From: Marinobacter sp. SS13-12
GTDB lineage: Bacteria > Pseudomonadota > Gammaproteobacteria > Pseudomonadales > Oleiphilaceae
Reading direction: 5' to 3'
NCBI RefSeq assembly: GCF_030227115.1
Contig: NZ_JASSUA010000001.1
Coordinates: 744,001-808,000, forward strand
Length of the DNA: 64,000 nt
Both the position numbers and the translations under genes were made by a program. Numbering within the stretch: position 1 is the stretch's first letter; the number at the start of each line of letters is the position of its first letter. The notes under the pieces were generated by a model. It was not told the origin of the DNA. It was given only the letters and a program-made list of their open reading frames with translations, and did not search any database. Below are positions 36,101 through 46,764 of the stretch, one piece after another.

Positions 36101-39100
36101 CACTGATTCCCGGTCAGCCGCGTGATGGTGTCAAGCAGTTCGGTCTCCTGGAAAGGCTTGCCGAGGTATTCGTTGACACCGATGGCCAACGCCCGCTCAC
36201 GGTGCTTCTCCCCGGTACGGGAAGTGATCATGCAGATCGGCGTATCCTTGAGGTTTTCATCATGGCGCACAAAACTGGCCACTTCGAAACCGTCCATGCG
36301 GGGCATCTCGATGTCCAGCAGGATGATGTCCGGCTTGTGATCCTGCAGCTGTGCCACCGCATCCAGGCCGTCTTTGGCCGTGATCACTTCCATGCCATTA
36401 CGCTCCAGCAGGCGGGAGGTAACCTTGCGCACGGTGACCGAGTCGTCCACCACCATAACCACGGTGGACTGTTCCACGCGGCGTGAGGCTTCCCTGGCCT
36501 TCTCGAGGTTGGCAATTCGCTGGCGCTCGGAAAGGATGTCGGAACGAATCATTGCCGGCAGGTCGAGGATCACCACCACATTACCATCACCAAGGATGGT
36601 GGCACCGGACACACCCCGTACGGTACTGAACTGCGGGCCAAGAGACTTGACCACGATTTCGCGACTGCCCATCAGGCTGTCTACCTGCAGAGCCATGGGC
36701 TGCTCGGCACCACGCACCAGGATGACCGGCAGTGGCAGCGCCTGGCCCTGAAGCTTGGGATGGTGATCACTGTTCAGCAGGCTGCCCAGGTACTGCAGGC
36801 GGTACTGCTGGCCGGCGTATTCGTAAAGGGGCGCTTCCGGCTTGTAATATTCCTCAAGCTCATAGGTGCTGACCCGTACGATACCTTCAATGGTGTTCAG
36901 CGGGATGGCGTAGAAATCCTCGCCGGTAGAGACCATCAATGCCCGGTTGACGGATACCGTGAATGGCAGGCGAACGGTGAATACGGTGCCCTTGCCGACC
37001 GTTGAGTCGATATCCAGGCTGCCGCCAAGCTGTTTGATCTCGCTGGCCACCACGTCCATGCCGACACCACGGCCGGAAATCTGGGTGACCTGCTGGGCGG
37101 TTGAGAAGCCCGGCTGCAGGATGAACTGCAGGACTTCGCGCTCGCTCAGGTCTTCATCCGCCGACATCATGCCCTGGCGAATGGCCTTGTCACGAATGAC
37201 CTGGGCCGGTATGCCGGCGCCGTCGTCGATCATCCGCAGCACCACATCGCCACCTTCACGGGTCAGCGACAGGGTAACCTCACCGGTTTCCGGCTTGCCG
37301 GCTTTCTTGCGGTCTGCCGGAGTCTCGATACCGTGGTCCAGCGCGTTACGCAGCATGTGTTCCAGCGGCGCAATCATGCGTTCAAGGATATTGCGGTCCA
37401 TTTCCCCTTCCGGGTTACGGACATCAAACTCGACCCTCTTGCTGAGTTCACCACTGATCTGGCGAACGATACGGCGCAGCCTGGGCACCATGGAGGAAAA
37501 TGGAATCATTCGGGTCTTCATCAGACCTTCCTGGAGTTCCGTGTTGATCCGCGACTGCTGTACCAGCAGGGTCTCGGTGTCCCGTACCCGATCGGACAGA
37601 GTTTCCCGCAGGTCCGCAAGGTCAGAGGAGGATTCCGTCAGTGCACGCGACAGCTGCTGAATGGCGGAATAGCGGTCCATTTCCAGCGGGTCGAAGTCAT
37701 CACCATAGTCCGGGCCGTGCTCTTTCTCTGCGCGGAAAAGGATCTGGGTCTCTGTCTCGATTTCCATCCGGCGCAGCTGTTCACGCAGACGCTCGATGGT
37801 GGCGGCCATTTCGTCGAGGTTGTGGCTGAAGTCACTGGTCTGCTGTTCCAGGCGGCCACGGGTAATACTGGTTTCACCGGCCAGGTTGACCAGTTCGTCC
37901 AGCAGCGGTGCGGATACCCGAATGGTTTCCTGTGGCGCGCGCTGGGCGGCAGCCCCTTTTGCCGGTGGCTTGGAGGGCACTTTGTTGGGCTTGGGCGCTG
38001 GCGCCACCGGTTTTTCCGGCTCGGCAGGCTTTTCGGCCGCCGGCTCGGGCGCTTTTGGTGTTTCCGGTGCTTTCGCTTCCGGTTTGGCGGGTTCGGGAAC
38101 CGCGCCAGTATTCTCGAACCGGTTACGGATATCGGCAACCAGCGCCACGATGCCATCGTGGTCTTTGGTAATGGCCTGCCAGGCATCGTCGCCCGGGGTG
38201 TTGCCACCCAGGTCGATCAGCCGTGTCTCCAGGCCATGGGCCTTGTCTCCCAGCTCGCCAAGCTGCGACAGCCTTGCCCCACCCTTGAGGGTGTGCAGTG
38301 CACGCTGGGCTTCCTGGTTGAAATGGTGGTTGGCCGGGTCTTTGCGCCAGTCGTCCAGTAACTGTTCCAACTGGTCAAGGATCTCGCCGGCCTCTTCCAG
38401 GAAGATCTCCAGGACTTCGGCGTCAACAGCATCTTCTTCGCTGGAGGCTTCGGCAGCCGCAGCACCCTCGGAGAGCTCATCGCCAGACACTTTGTGGGCA
38501 TCTTTCAATGCCTCGATGAGCGTCTTGTCGGCAGCCGGCTTGCTGCTGTCTTCCAGGTTGGCGAGCATGTTCCGCAAGGAGCCATGGGCTTTCTCGCTGA
38601 GCTCCAGCAGAGTCGACTGGTTGCTGGCACCAGCAATCAGTGGATCCAGGGCGTCTGACCAGGCTTCGGCCAGATCGGCAATGGGGTCAACGTCGGACAG
38701 GCGCGCGCCACCCTTGAGGGTGTGCAGTTCCTGTTGAAGCTGGGTTACACCGACGAGTTCTTCCGGTTCATCGCGCCACTGGGCAAGACATTCGCCAATG
38801 GCTTCGTGAATCTCCAGACCTTCATCAAGGAAGATGCCTACCAGATCATCATCGGAGGCCTGTGCTATGGCGTCTGCGACGGACGTCGGCTGTTCGTCGG
38901 TTGCTTCTGTTTCGTCGGACGTTTCGGTTGCTGCTTCCGGCTCTTCCGCAGGTTCTTCAGGCTCTGCCGACGGCATCGGCTTGCCGGAGAGAATGGCTTG
39001 CACCTGTGCAACCAGTGCTGTTGCCGGCGGACACGGTTTTTGCGTGGCAACCTGCTCAACCATCTGTGCCAGCCTGTCGTGACAGGCGAACAGCAGATCG

Positions 39101-42100
39101 TTCATCTCGTCACTGGCGCTGAGCTGGCCTTCCGCCACTTTCTCGAACAGGTCTTCCAGCACATGGGTCAGGTCGCCAATGGCGTCGACACCGGCCATGC
39201 GGGCGCCGCCCTTGAGGGTGTGCACGTCACGCTGCAGCTCTGCCGCAACGTCGCGGTTGGAGGTGTCTTCGCTCCAGGTATGCAGGGCGCTGCCGGTGGA
39301 GTTGATCAGGTCGTAGGCTTCTTCGAGGAAGATGCCGGTCAGCTCCGGGTCGAGGTGGGAGAGATCGGTGTCGTGTTCCTCTTCAGGAGCGTCTTCGGGA
39401 GCGTCCGCCGGGGTTTCCGGTTCCGGGCTATCGTCCTCGTCCAGGTCGGCCAGAGGAATGTCTTCATCCGCTTCGGTTTCGAGGTCATCGTGGTTCACGT
39501 CCGTCACCGGGCGAGAGCCAGTGGCACTGTCCATGTAGGCGTGGATTTCACTGATGAGGTCCGGTGCCGGCCGGGGTTGCTCATTCTGTTCCAGGGCATC
39601 CACCATGCCCGCCAAACGGTCGTGGCAGCGGAACAGCAAATCGGACAGTTCACCGGTAACGGCAAGCCGCTGTTCGGTCAGGCCTTCGAACAGGTTTTCC
39701 AGTTCGTGGGACAGGTCACCGATGGACGGGATATCGGCAAGACGCGCACCACCCTTGAGTGTGTGCAGGTCCCTTTGTAGCAGGCGCAGCAGATCCAGAT
39801 TGCCGGTATTGTCGCTCCAGTTCTGCAGGGCGTCTGCGGTGCTGTCGATCAGGTCGCGGGCTTCCTCCAGGAAAATCTCCGCAAGCTCCTGATCCATATC
39901 TTCATCGGTTTCCGCCAGCGGTGGCAGTTCGTCACTTTCTTCTTCCGGGGTCTCCTCGGCCTCAAGCTCAAAGCTGCGGTCGATTTCCTCCAGGTCACCG
40001 GTGAATTCCTGTTCAAAGGCATCCGGTGTCTCATCCGGTGCTTCTTCGGAAATATCCACGGCCAGCGCATCCAGGCCGGCAATCAGCTCGTCACCGCTCT
40101 CAGTGGCAAGCCCGGCAGCGACCTGGTCCATCATGTTGATCAGGTGTTCATGGCCAGCGCGGATGGTCTCGAAGAAGGACGGGTCTGGCTGGAATCCCGG
40201 TTTCGCAGCGCGCTCGTAGACGTCTGTAAGCGCCCCCGAGAGTTCGGCGACGTCGGCCAGGCCAGCCTGTTGTGCGCCCTCCGTCAACTGGCGCAATTCC
40301 GTGCGCAGGGTATCCAGTGCAGAGGTCTGTTCAGGGTGCTCTGCCCACTCGTCAAGAATCCGGTCGGCATCCAGCAGGATGTCCAGGCCTTCGTTGAGGA
40401 ATAGCTGAACCAGCTGCGGCCGGTTATCCTCGTCGGATTCATCATCACGGGAACGGGCGCTGCGCAATGTGGCATTGCTGATCTGTTCCAGCCGATCCAG
40501 GAAGCTGTCCGTGCCGGGAAGGTCTCCCTGCGGATTCTCGCGGATCTGGCTCAGGCCCTGGGTCAGGAAGTGACAGGCATCGCCAATCAGGCCGATAACC
40601 TCCTGGTCTGCCCGCTTGTTCTGGGCGCGGGATTCTTTTACAAACCGTTCCAGCGGAGTAATGACAGCGGCGATCGGGCCGATACCGGCGGTATGCGCGC
40701 TGCCTTTCAGGGTGTGAAGGGCGCGGGAAAGGTCGTCGGTATAGGCAACGCTGGCCTTGTCGCCAGCGGCGTGAATAAAGTCCTGCAGGGTTTGCAGGTG
40801 GGTCTCGGTCTCGCTCTCGAAGATATCCAGCAGTACCGGGTCGACTGCAGCGTCTTCGTCGTCATCGGTCAGCAGCGCTTCCGCCGTGGGTTGTTCTTCA
40901 GCAGAGGCCTGTGGCTCTGAAGGCGGCATGGTGCTGGCATCAGGGATCTCACCGTTCGCCAGGGCCTTGGCACGGGCTTCGAGCGTCGAGATATCACGGG
41001 ACGGAGCGCGCCGCTTCTCGAAGTCTTCGACCAGCTCAGGAAGGACAGCCGTGACTTCGTCCAGCAAACCGGCGATGTCATCATTCATGAAGATGCTGCC
41101 GTCGATCACGCGGTTGAGCATGTTTTCGACGGACCACGCCAGCTCGCCAACAACCAGCGCGCCAACCATACGGCCACTGCCCTTCAGGGTGTGGAACGCC
41201 CGTCGGACTTCAGACAGCGCGGTGCGGTCGTCGTGCTGCCGCAGCAGCATGGGCAGGAATTCGCGGATGGTATCCAGAACCTCACCGGCTTCCTCGATAA
41301 AGATTTCGAGAATTTCGTCGTCGATGAGATCGTCATCAGAGCTGTCTTCGACAGTGGTCAGCTCCTGGGCAGCCGGAGTTTCTGTCAGGTCTTCTGATGG
41401 TGCTTCTGCACCGGACTCGTCGCTGTCGGATTCCGCTTCAGGCCCAGCAGTAGCGCTGTCACTGTCAGTTTTTCGGGTAGTGGACATGGCTTCGGCGCGC
41501 TCGATGAGCTCTGCGACGTCGCCATCAGACCGGCCACTACGGAAATCATTGATCAGCGCCGGAATTCGAGCGTTGACGTCGTCGATCAGGCTGAACATGT
41601 CGTCGTTGGGGCGAAGCGTCTGGTCGATCACCCGGTTCAGCAGATTCTCCACCGACCAGGCTACCTCACCAATACTGGTAGCGCCTACCAGTCGACCGCT
41701 GCCCTTGAGGGTATGGAACGCACGACGAACTTCGGTCAGTGCTTCGCGGTCGTCATGGTTCTGGCGCAGGCGGGGATAGAACTCGTTGATGGTTTCCAGG
41801 ACTTCTTCGGCTTCCTCAACAAAGATGCCGAGTATTTCGTCATCCAGCAGCTCTTCGTCCGAGCCTTTGGAGTCGGTCGCTTCTGATGCTGTGGGCACTT
41901 CCGCATCGACCAGCGGTACCTCTTCTTCCGACGGATGCCGCCAGGTGGGTTCGGCGCCAACCGGGAAGCCAAGAGAGGTCAGGCTGGCTTCGGCAACACT
42001 GAGAACACTGTCGTTATCCTCGATGCCTTCGGCCAGTCGCTCCAGGTAATACTCGATGCTGGTGATGGCATCGGCCAGGGTGTCCAGTTGTTTCCAGTCC

Positions 42101-43656
42101 GGAACCTGCCTGCCGCCAAGCAGCACATCGGTGATGTAACGCTCGGCTGACGCCAGCATATCGGCAACACGGTCCAGCGGGATCAGGCTCAGGCCACCGC
42201 GAATGCTGTGGAGCAACCCGGGAACATGCTCGATTTCACCGGTTTCCCACTGGGAGGCAATAAAATTGACAATGGCGGTCTTGACCTGCTCGAGGGTATT
42301 GCGTGATTCCCTCAGCAGGGCGCTGCTGGCGTCACCCAGTTCCCGCGAGCCCATGTTAACGGACTGCTGATCGTCCTCAGTACGGCTGCTCTCGGATTGC
42401 CGGTCGCTGTCGAGGCCTGCAAGACTGGCTTCCACATACAGCAGGGCACCGGCGATATCCATCAGGGTGCCATCATCCACTGTTTCCGGCTGGGCGGAGA
42501 GCTTCTCCACCAGTTCCAGCTGTTCAGTAATGACCTTGCGGGGTATTCCCAGTCCCAGAACCGCCAGGGTATTGGCCACCTGGCGCAAGCCCGGTTGCAG
42601 CTCTTCCAGTTCGTCGTTCTGGCGCAGCTCGGACCGTACGAACAGATCCAGCTGGTCCTTGAGCTTGGCAAGCTCTTCGTTCAGTGCACTGACCACCGAG
42701 TGAATGGCATCGCGGCCGGGGCCGGATACCCGGCTTTTGGCGGCGTCGACATCATCGTCGGACGGTAGCGCCTGTTCCAGCCGGTAATCGTTGCGCAGTT
42801 CCTGCACCAGTGGAGTATCCAGTTCCCGGGCGCGGGCAACGTAATACAGCAGGTGCTTGAGCAGGGCTTCGGGGGCTTGCTGTTGCAGAATATCCACATG
42901 CTCGTCTGTCAGGCGACGGATTTCTGCGTCCAGTTCCCGCAACAGTGCCTTGACGGCGGTATTGACCGGATTGACGTGTTCCTGAAGGGTTTCCACAAAC
43001 GCGCCGGCCGCTTTCCAGAGTTGACCCCGGGGGGTTTTCTGGCACAACCGGATCAGCCGCTGGATGACCTTCTGCATGTAATCGAAGTGGGCGTCCAGAT
43101 CGGCTTCGCGAACCACACCGGCGAGTGCGAACTGGTACATCTGGCGAAGTTTGCGGATATGGCCGAGAACTTTCGGATCCTGCAGGCGCTGGGAGACATT
43201 GGCAGCCGCGGCAACCTTCGAGGGGGCCAGGTCTGGCTTGAACAGCGATGTGTCTGACAGCAGGGATTCGCCCCGCGCAGCCCGGAGATCGTTCAGCAGT
43301 GGCAGCAGCACCATCGGAAAATCATCCTTGCTGCTGGCAAGGTGTTCCAGGTACTGGGGAAGCTGCAGGATAGCCTGCATCAACACTTCCACCGCGTCGT
43401 CCACACTGGCGACGGTTTCGTTCAGGACCGCCTGGGTGAGCTTCTCCATTTCCTCGGTCAACAGGGCTGCGCCGTAAAGCTCAACCATCTGCAGAGTACC
43501 GTGAACCTGGTGGAGATAGTTCAGGCAGAAGCGCAGGCGCGCGGTGTCGTCTCGATTCTCGACATACGCTTCCAGTGCTTGCTGACCCTGGGTCAGCGTG
43601 TCCTGTATTTCGCCACGAACCCAGTCCAGGGCGATGCTGTCATGGTGATTGCCCAT
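36100..43656 (-). CDS. chpA: Giant multi-Hpt histidine kinase ChpA
   Basis: The 2518-residue CheA-type hybrid kinase of the pilus chemosensory system. Seven Hpt modules carry HTLKG with histidines near residues 648, 822, 981, 1298, 1479, 1645 and 1788; two more divergent modules are LHQVHGTLQM (near 50) and LHSIRGG (near 483). Then come a dimerisation region, the ATPase (NALDHGIETPADRKK), a CheW-like domain, and a C-terminal receiver (VVMVVDDSVTVRKVTS, LLDIEMPRMDGFEV). Linkers are acidic. P. aeruginosa ChpA has six histidine Hpts. I chose ATG at 43656, after GGAGTGGTT. Confidence 0.95.
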   Translation of the reverse strand: MGNHHDSIALDWVRGEIQDTLTQGQQALEAYVENRDDTARLRFCLNYLHQVHGTLQMVELYGAALLTEEMEKLTQAVLNETVASVDDAVEVLMQAILQLPQYLEHLASSKDDFPMVLLPLLNDLRAARGESLLSDTSLFKPDLAPSKVAAAANVSQRLQDPKVLGHIRKLRQMYQFALAGVVREADLDAHFDYMQKVIQRLIRLCQKTPRGQLWKAAGAFVETLQEHVNPVNTAVKALLRELDAEIRRLTDEHVDILQQQAPEALLKHLLYYVARARELDTPLVQELRNDYRLEQALPSDDDVDAAKSRVSGPGRDAIHSVVSALNEELAKLKDQLDLFVRSELRQNDELEELQPGLRQVANTLAVLGLGIPRKVITEQLELVEKLSAQPETVDDGTLMDIAGALLYVEASLAGLDSDRQSESSRTEDDQQSVNMGSRELGDASSALLRESRNTLEQVKTAIVNFIASQWETGEIEHVPGLLHSIRGGLSLIPLDRVADMLASAERYITDVLLGGRQVPDWKQLDTLADAITSIEYYLERLAEGIEDNDSVLSVAEASLTSLGFPVGAEPTWRHPSEEEVPLVDAEVPTASEATDSKGSDEELLDDEILGIFVEEAEEVLETINEFYPRLRQNHDDREALTEVRRAFHTLKGSGRLVGATSIGEVAWSVENLLNRVIDQTLRPNDDMFSLIDDVNARIPALINDFRSGRSDGDVAELIERAEAMSTTRKTDSDSATAGPEAESDSDESGAEAPSEDLTETPAAQELTTVEDSSDDDLIDDEILEIFIEEAGEVLDTIREFLPMLLRQHDDRTALSEVRRAFHTLKGSGRMVGALVVGELAWSVENMLNRVIDGSIFMNDDIAGLLDEVTAVLPELVEDFEKRRAPSRDISTLEARAKALANGEIPDASTMPPSEPQASAEEQPTAEALLTDDDEDAAVDPVLLDIFESETETHLQTLQDFIHAAGDKASVAYTDDLSRALHTLKGSAHTAGIGPIAAVITPLERFVKESRAQNKRADQEVIGLIGDACHFLTQGLSQIRENPQGDLPGTDSFLDRLEQISNATLRSARSRDDESDEDNRPQLVQLFLNEGLDILLDADRILDEWAEHPEQTSALDTLRTELRQLTEGAQQAGLADVAELSGALTDVYERAAKPGFQPDPSFFETIRAGHEHLINMMDQVAAGLATESGDELIAGLDALAVDISEEAPDETPDAFEQEFTGDLEEIDRSFELEAEETPEEESDELPPLAETDEDMDQELAEIFLEEARDLIDSTADALQNWSDNTGNLDLLRLLQRDLHTLKGGARLADIPSIGDLSHELENLFEGLTEQRLAVTGELSDLLFRCHDRLAGMVDALEQNEQPRPAPDLISEIHAYMDSATGSRPVTDVNHDDLETEADEDIPLADLDEDDSPEPETPADAPEDAPEEEHDTDLSHLDPELTGIFLEEAYDLINSTGSALHTWSEDTSNRDVAAELQRDVHTLKGGARMAGVDAIGDLTHVLEDLFEKVAEGQLSASDEMNDLLFACHDRLAQMVEQVATQKPCPPATALVAQVQAILSGKPMPSAEPEEPAEEPEAATETSDETEATDEQPTSVADAIAQASDDDLVGIFLDEGLEIHEAIGECLAQWRDEPEELVGVTQLQQELHTLKGGARLSDVDPIADLAEAWSDALDPLIAGASNQSTLLELSEKAHGSLRNMLANLEDSSKPAADKTLIEALKDAHKVSGDELSEGAAAAEASSEEDAVDAEVLEIFLEEAGEILDQLEQLLDDWRKDPANHHFNQEAQRALHTLKGGARLSQLGELGDKAHGLETRLIDLGGNTPGDDAWQAITKDHDGIVALVADIRNRFENTGAVPEPAKPEAKAPETPKAPEPAAEKPAEPEKPVAPAPKPNKVPSKPPAKGAAAQRAPQETIRVSAPLLDELVNLAGETSITRGRLEQQTSDFSHNLDEMAATIERLREQLRRMEIETETQILFRAEKEHGPDYGDDFDPLEMDRYSAIQQLSRALTESSSDLADLRETLSDRVRDTETLLVQQSRINTELQEGLMKTRMIPFSSMVPRLRRIVRQISGELSKRVEFDVRNPEGEMDRNILERMIAPLEHMLRNALDHGIETPADRKKAGKPETGEVTLSLTREGGDVVLRMIDDGAGIPAQVIRDKAIRQGMMSADEDLSEREVLQFILQPGFSTAQQVTQISGRGVGMDVVASEIKQLGGSLDIDSTVGKGTVFTVRLPFTVSVNRALMVSTGEDFYAIPLNTIEGIVRVSTYELEEYYKPEAPLYEYAGQQYRLQYLGSLLNSDHHPKLQGQALPLPVILVRGAEQPMALQVDSLMGSREIVVKSLGPQFSTVRGVSGATILGDGNVVVILDLPAMIRSDILSERQRIANLEKAREASRRVEQSTVVMVVDDSVTVRKVTSRLLERNGMEVITAKDGLDAVAQLQDHKPDIILLDIEMPRMDGFEVASFVRHDENLKDTPICMITSRTGEKHRERALAIGVNEYLGKPFQETELLDTITRLTGNQ

Positions 43657-43667
43657 AACCACTCCGG

Positions 43668-44567
43668 TTATTCTTCGTCAGTCTGGCGTTTGATCCACGC
43701 CAGCACATGTTCCGAGGGTACCCTCTGTAAGCCAGGGGGCTGCCAGTCGGTCAGTTCTCCCTGGCCCAGGACCAGCAACCCCCCGGGCGCCAGCCGCTCT
43801 GCAAGCCGTTTTACGATTTCCCGCCGGCGCCAGCGCCGGAAATAAATCAGCAGATTCTGGCAGAAGATAATGTTCATTCCGTGCATGGGAGCGTGTTTCA
43901 GGTCCAGCACATTCAGCCTTGTGAAACACACCCGCTCCCGGATGCTTTTTACAATTTCGACGTTGTTCCGCTCTGCCGGCCGGAAGTACCTGGCCTTCAT
44001 GGCTTCGTCCATGCCCATCAGCTTGCGCGCACTGAACAGGCCGGACTGGGCCTTGTCGATGGCGGGCTTGCTGATGTCGGAGCCGGTAACTCCGAACAGT
44101 GGCTGTAGCGACAAGCCTTCCATACACTCGTTCAGCAGCATCGCCAGCGTGTAGGGCTCTTCGCCAGTGGAGCAACCCACACTCCAGGCCTCCAGGGGGC
44201 GCTTTTTCAGCGCTTCACGGGGCCGGGTAAGCACATAGTCAGACACCAGCCTGAAAGCATCCGGATCCCGGAAAAACCGGGTTTCCTGTACCGTCAGCCG
44301 GTCCACCAGGGTGGACCACTCCATAATGGCATCCGGGCCGGATACGATCTGTTCGTAGTAGGCCTGGTAGCTGCTGCATCCGATCTCCCGCATGCGGATC
44401 CCGAGGTTGGTTTCGAGAAACGACTTGCGGCCAGATGACAGGGTAATGCCGGTACGGTGCTCAAGCAGTGTCTGCCACTGGCTGAACTGCGCCTCATCCA
44501 TATCGGGGAGTCGGCGCAGTGACCAGATGCCGTCGGCAGGTGACAGATGGTTGCGTGTTTCAGCCAT
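43668..44567 (-). CDS. pilK: CheR-type receptor methyltransferase PilK
   Basis: The 299-residue protein has the CheR N-terminal domain (FSQWQTLLEHRTGITLSSGR, EIGCSSYQAYYEQI) and the SAM-binding domain (EAWSVGCSTGEEPYTLAMLL, MNIIFCQNLLIYF). It methylates glutamates on PilJ. It lies 11 bases before chpA and 27 after pilJ on the same strand. Confidence 0.92.
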   Translation of the reverse strand: MAETRNHLSPADGIWSLRRLPDMDEAQFSQWQTLLEHRTGITLSSGRKSFLETNLGIRMREIGCSSYQAYYEQIVSGPDAIMEWSTLVDRLTVQETRFFRDPDAFRLVSDYVLTRPREALKKRPLEAWSVGCSTGEEPYTLAMLLNECMEGLSLQPLFGVTGSDISKPAIDKAQSGLFSARKLMGMDEAMKARYFRPAERNNVEIVKSIRERVCFTRLNVLDLKHAPMHGMNIIFCQNLLIYFRRWRRREIVKRLAERLAPGGLLVLGQGELTDWQPPGLQRVPSEHVLAWIKRQTDEE

Positions 44568-44594
44568 AAACTGTCAGCAGCCTCGGAGCGATAA

Positions 44595-46670
44595 TCAGCT
44601 CACCACCGGAACGTCGCTGTCTTCCTCTTCTTCCTGGTCGACTGACTCCTCTTCGGGCAGTGTGAAGCCCGCAACCGAGGACCGCAGCTCAGACGCCATT
44701 TCTGCCAGGTTACCGATGGACTTCGCAGTCGCGTTGGTACCGGAGGAGGTCTGCGAGGTGATTTCCTGGATGACGTTCATGGTGTTGGAAATGTGAGCCG
44801 CAGAAGAAGACTGCTGACGCGCTGCGTTGGAGATGTTCTGGATCAGTTCCGCCAGACTCATGGATACGTTCTCGATTTCCTCGAGGGCGATACCCGCATC
44901 CTGGGCCAGACGGGCACCACGGACCACCTCGGCGGTGGTGTGCTCCATGGAGATAACCGCTTCGTTGGTGTCCGACTGGATCGTCTTGACCAGCGCTTCA
45001 ATCTGCTTGGTCGCCGCAGAGGAACGTTCCGCAAGGCGCTGAACCTCGTCCGCAACCACCGCGAAGCCCCGGCCCGCGTCACCGGCCATGGAGGCCTGGA
45101 TGGCTGCGTTCAGGGACAGGATGTTGGTCTGGTCGGCGATGTCGTTGATCAGCGATACGATGTCACCGATTTCCTGGGAAGACTCACCCAGGCGCTTGAT
45201 CCGTTTGGAGGTTTCCTGGATCTGCTCACGGATGTTGTCCATGCCGCGGATGGTGTTCTGTACCACTTCCGCGCCTTTCTTCGCGATCGCAACCGACCGC
45301 TCCGCAACCGCGGAGGATTCTGCAGCGTTCGAAGATACCTGGTCGATGGACACCGCCATCTCGTTGACCGCTGCAGAGGCGCCGGCAATTTCCTGGGCCT
45401 GGTGTTCGGACGCATCCGCCAGGTGCATGGCTGTGGCCTGGGTTTCCTGGGCGGCTGACGCTACCCGTACCGCCGTACCACGAATGGCCTGTACCAGGCC
45501 GCGCATCTGGTCGATCGCGTAGTTGATGGAGTCGGCGATGGCACCGGTGAAGTCCTCGGTTACCGTGGCCTCGGTTGTCAGGTCACCATCGGCCAGGTCA
45601 GCCAGTTCGTCCAGCAGTCGCAGGATCGCGTTCTGGTTCTGCTCGTTCTGCTCCTGGGTCGTCGCCAGACGCTCCTGAGCTTCGCGGTAGAGAACCACAC
45701 CGATCATCACCACGATACCAACCATGGCAGCCAGAATGATAAAGGCGAGAGTCGGGCTGATGAAGCGGGAGCCGGCCTGGCCGGTAAACTTCGTGGCAAG
45801 AACCGACAGCTCGTCCAGCAGAACCTGAGAGTTCTGGAAGATGTCGCTGGCCGCAGTACGCACCTTGAAGAGGTCGGGAGAGGCTTCAAGGATGGCGTCT
45901 ACGTTCTGGGATACGAATTCAAACAGCTCACCGACGGCTTCGAGGCCGTAGATGGCATCTTCGTCGTTAACCTGGGAGATGCCCATGGCCGGGTTGCCGT
46001 TTACCTGACCGTCAAGAACGCGGCCGAACAGGCTGGCGTCACGACCGAAACGGTCGGCGGCGATAACCGCGTCTTCATCACCGGACAGAACGTTGTTGAC
46101 TGAGCGAACAATCCGCTCTGCCAGCAGCGACTGGCGCTGGGCCAGGGCGATCTGTTCGGCAGGGGCGTTGTTATCCAGCAGGATCTGAACGATGTCGTCG
46201 TACTCCACCTGGAGCTGCGGGATGGTTTCGTTCAGGGTCCGGGCCACTTCGTGAAGGCCGAGTACCGCGTCCCGGGTGGACAGGATGCTGTCAGCGTTGT
46301 TCCGTACTTCCTGCCAGGTTTCCTGCACGCCGCTTTCCTGGGCAAGCTGGCTCGGGGGCAGGCCGGTTTCCGGGTTGCCATCAACCACATAACCCCACAG
46401 GCGCTCGAATTCGTCACGGGAACGTCGCAGAGCGTCGAAGGCTGAGGCGGTACCGCCCGCTGCTTCCGTCGCGTTCTTTGCGATTTCCTGTGACAGTACC
46501 CGCAGCTCCGAAGCGTGGGCGATGTAGGCCTGGTCGTTTTGGCTGTCCTTGTTGATAATGAACAGCACTGCAACGAGCAGGACGGTCAATGCGATCAGTG
46601 CGGCGATCAGGCCGGCAACAAGCTTGTTGCCTCCCTGTCCCATACTGAGTCTTCCGGCTCTATTTTTCAT
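44595..46670 (-). CDS. pilJ: Methyl-accepting chemotaxis protein PilJ
   Basis: The 691-residue receptor has one helix at the N-terminus (LVAGLIAALIALTVLLVAVLF, quoted as LVAGLIAALIALTVLL), about 290 periplasmic residues with two PilJ-type repeats (AHASELRVLSQEIAKNATEA), a second helix near 305-325, a HAMP-like segment and a signalling domain with ADQTNILSLNAAIQASMAGD. It senses a surface or pilus-related cue and signals to ChpA. Confidence 0.93.
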   Translation of the reverse strand: MKNRAGRLSMGQGGNKLVAGLIAALIALTVLLVAVLFIINKDSQNDQAYIAHASELRVLSQEIAKNATEAAGGTASAFDALRRSRDEFERLWGYVVDGNPETGLPPSQLAQESGVQETWQEVRNNADSILSTRDAVLGLHEVARTLNETIPQLQVEYDDIVQILLDNNAPAEQIALAQRQSLLAERIVRSVNNVLSGDEDAVIAADRFGRDASLFGRVLDGQVNGNPAMGISQVNDEDAIYGLEAVGELFEFVSQNVDAILEASPDLFKVRTAASDIFQNSQVLLDELSVLATKFTGQAGSRFISPTLAFIILAAMVGIVVMIGVVLYREAQERLATTQEQNEQNQNAILRLLDELADLADGDLTTEATVTEDFTGAIADSINYAIDQMRGLVQAIRGTAVRVASAAQETQATAMHLADASEHQAQEIAGASAAVNEMAVSIDQVSSNAAESSAVAERSVAIAKKGAEVVQNTIRGMDNIREQIQETSKRIKRLGESSQEIGDIVSLINDIADQTNILSLNAAIQASMAGDAGRGFAVVADEVQRLAERSSAATKQIEALVKTIQSDTNEAVISMEHTTAEVVRGARLAQDAGIALEEIENVSMSLAELIQNISNAARQQSSSAAHISNTMNVIQEITSQTSSGTNATAKSIGNLAEMASELRSSVAGFTLPEEESVDQEEEEDSDVPVVS

Positions 46671-46764
46671 TTTCTGGCTCCCGGCCTCTTCTTCGTAATA
46701 TTGGCAAGTTTGATTCTGCGGGCGTTGGGCAGGCGGGAAGGAGTTCCTGCCGTTGTCACCGCCC

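Noticed and set aside
37333..38361. 342-codon plus-strand frame
   Set aside because: It is antisense to chpA in a repetitive, acidic-linker region; its composition is typical of a shadow.
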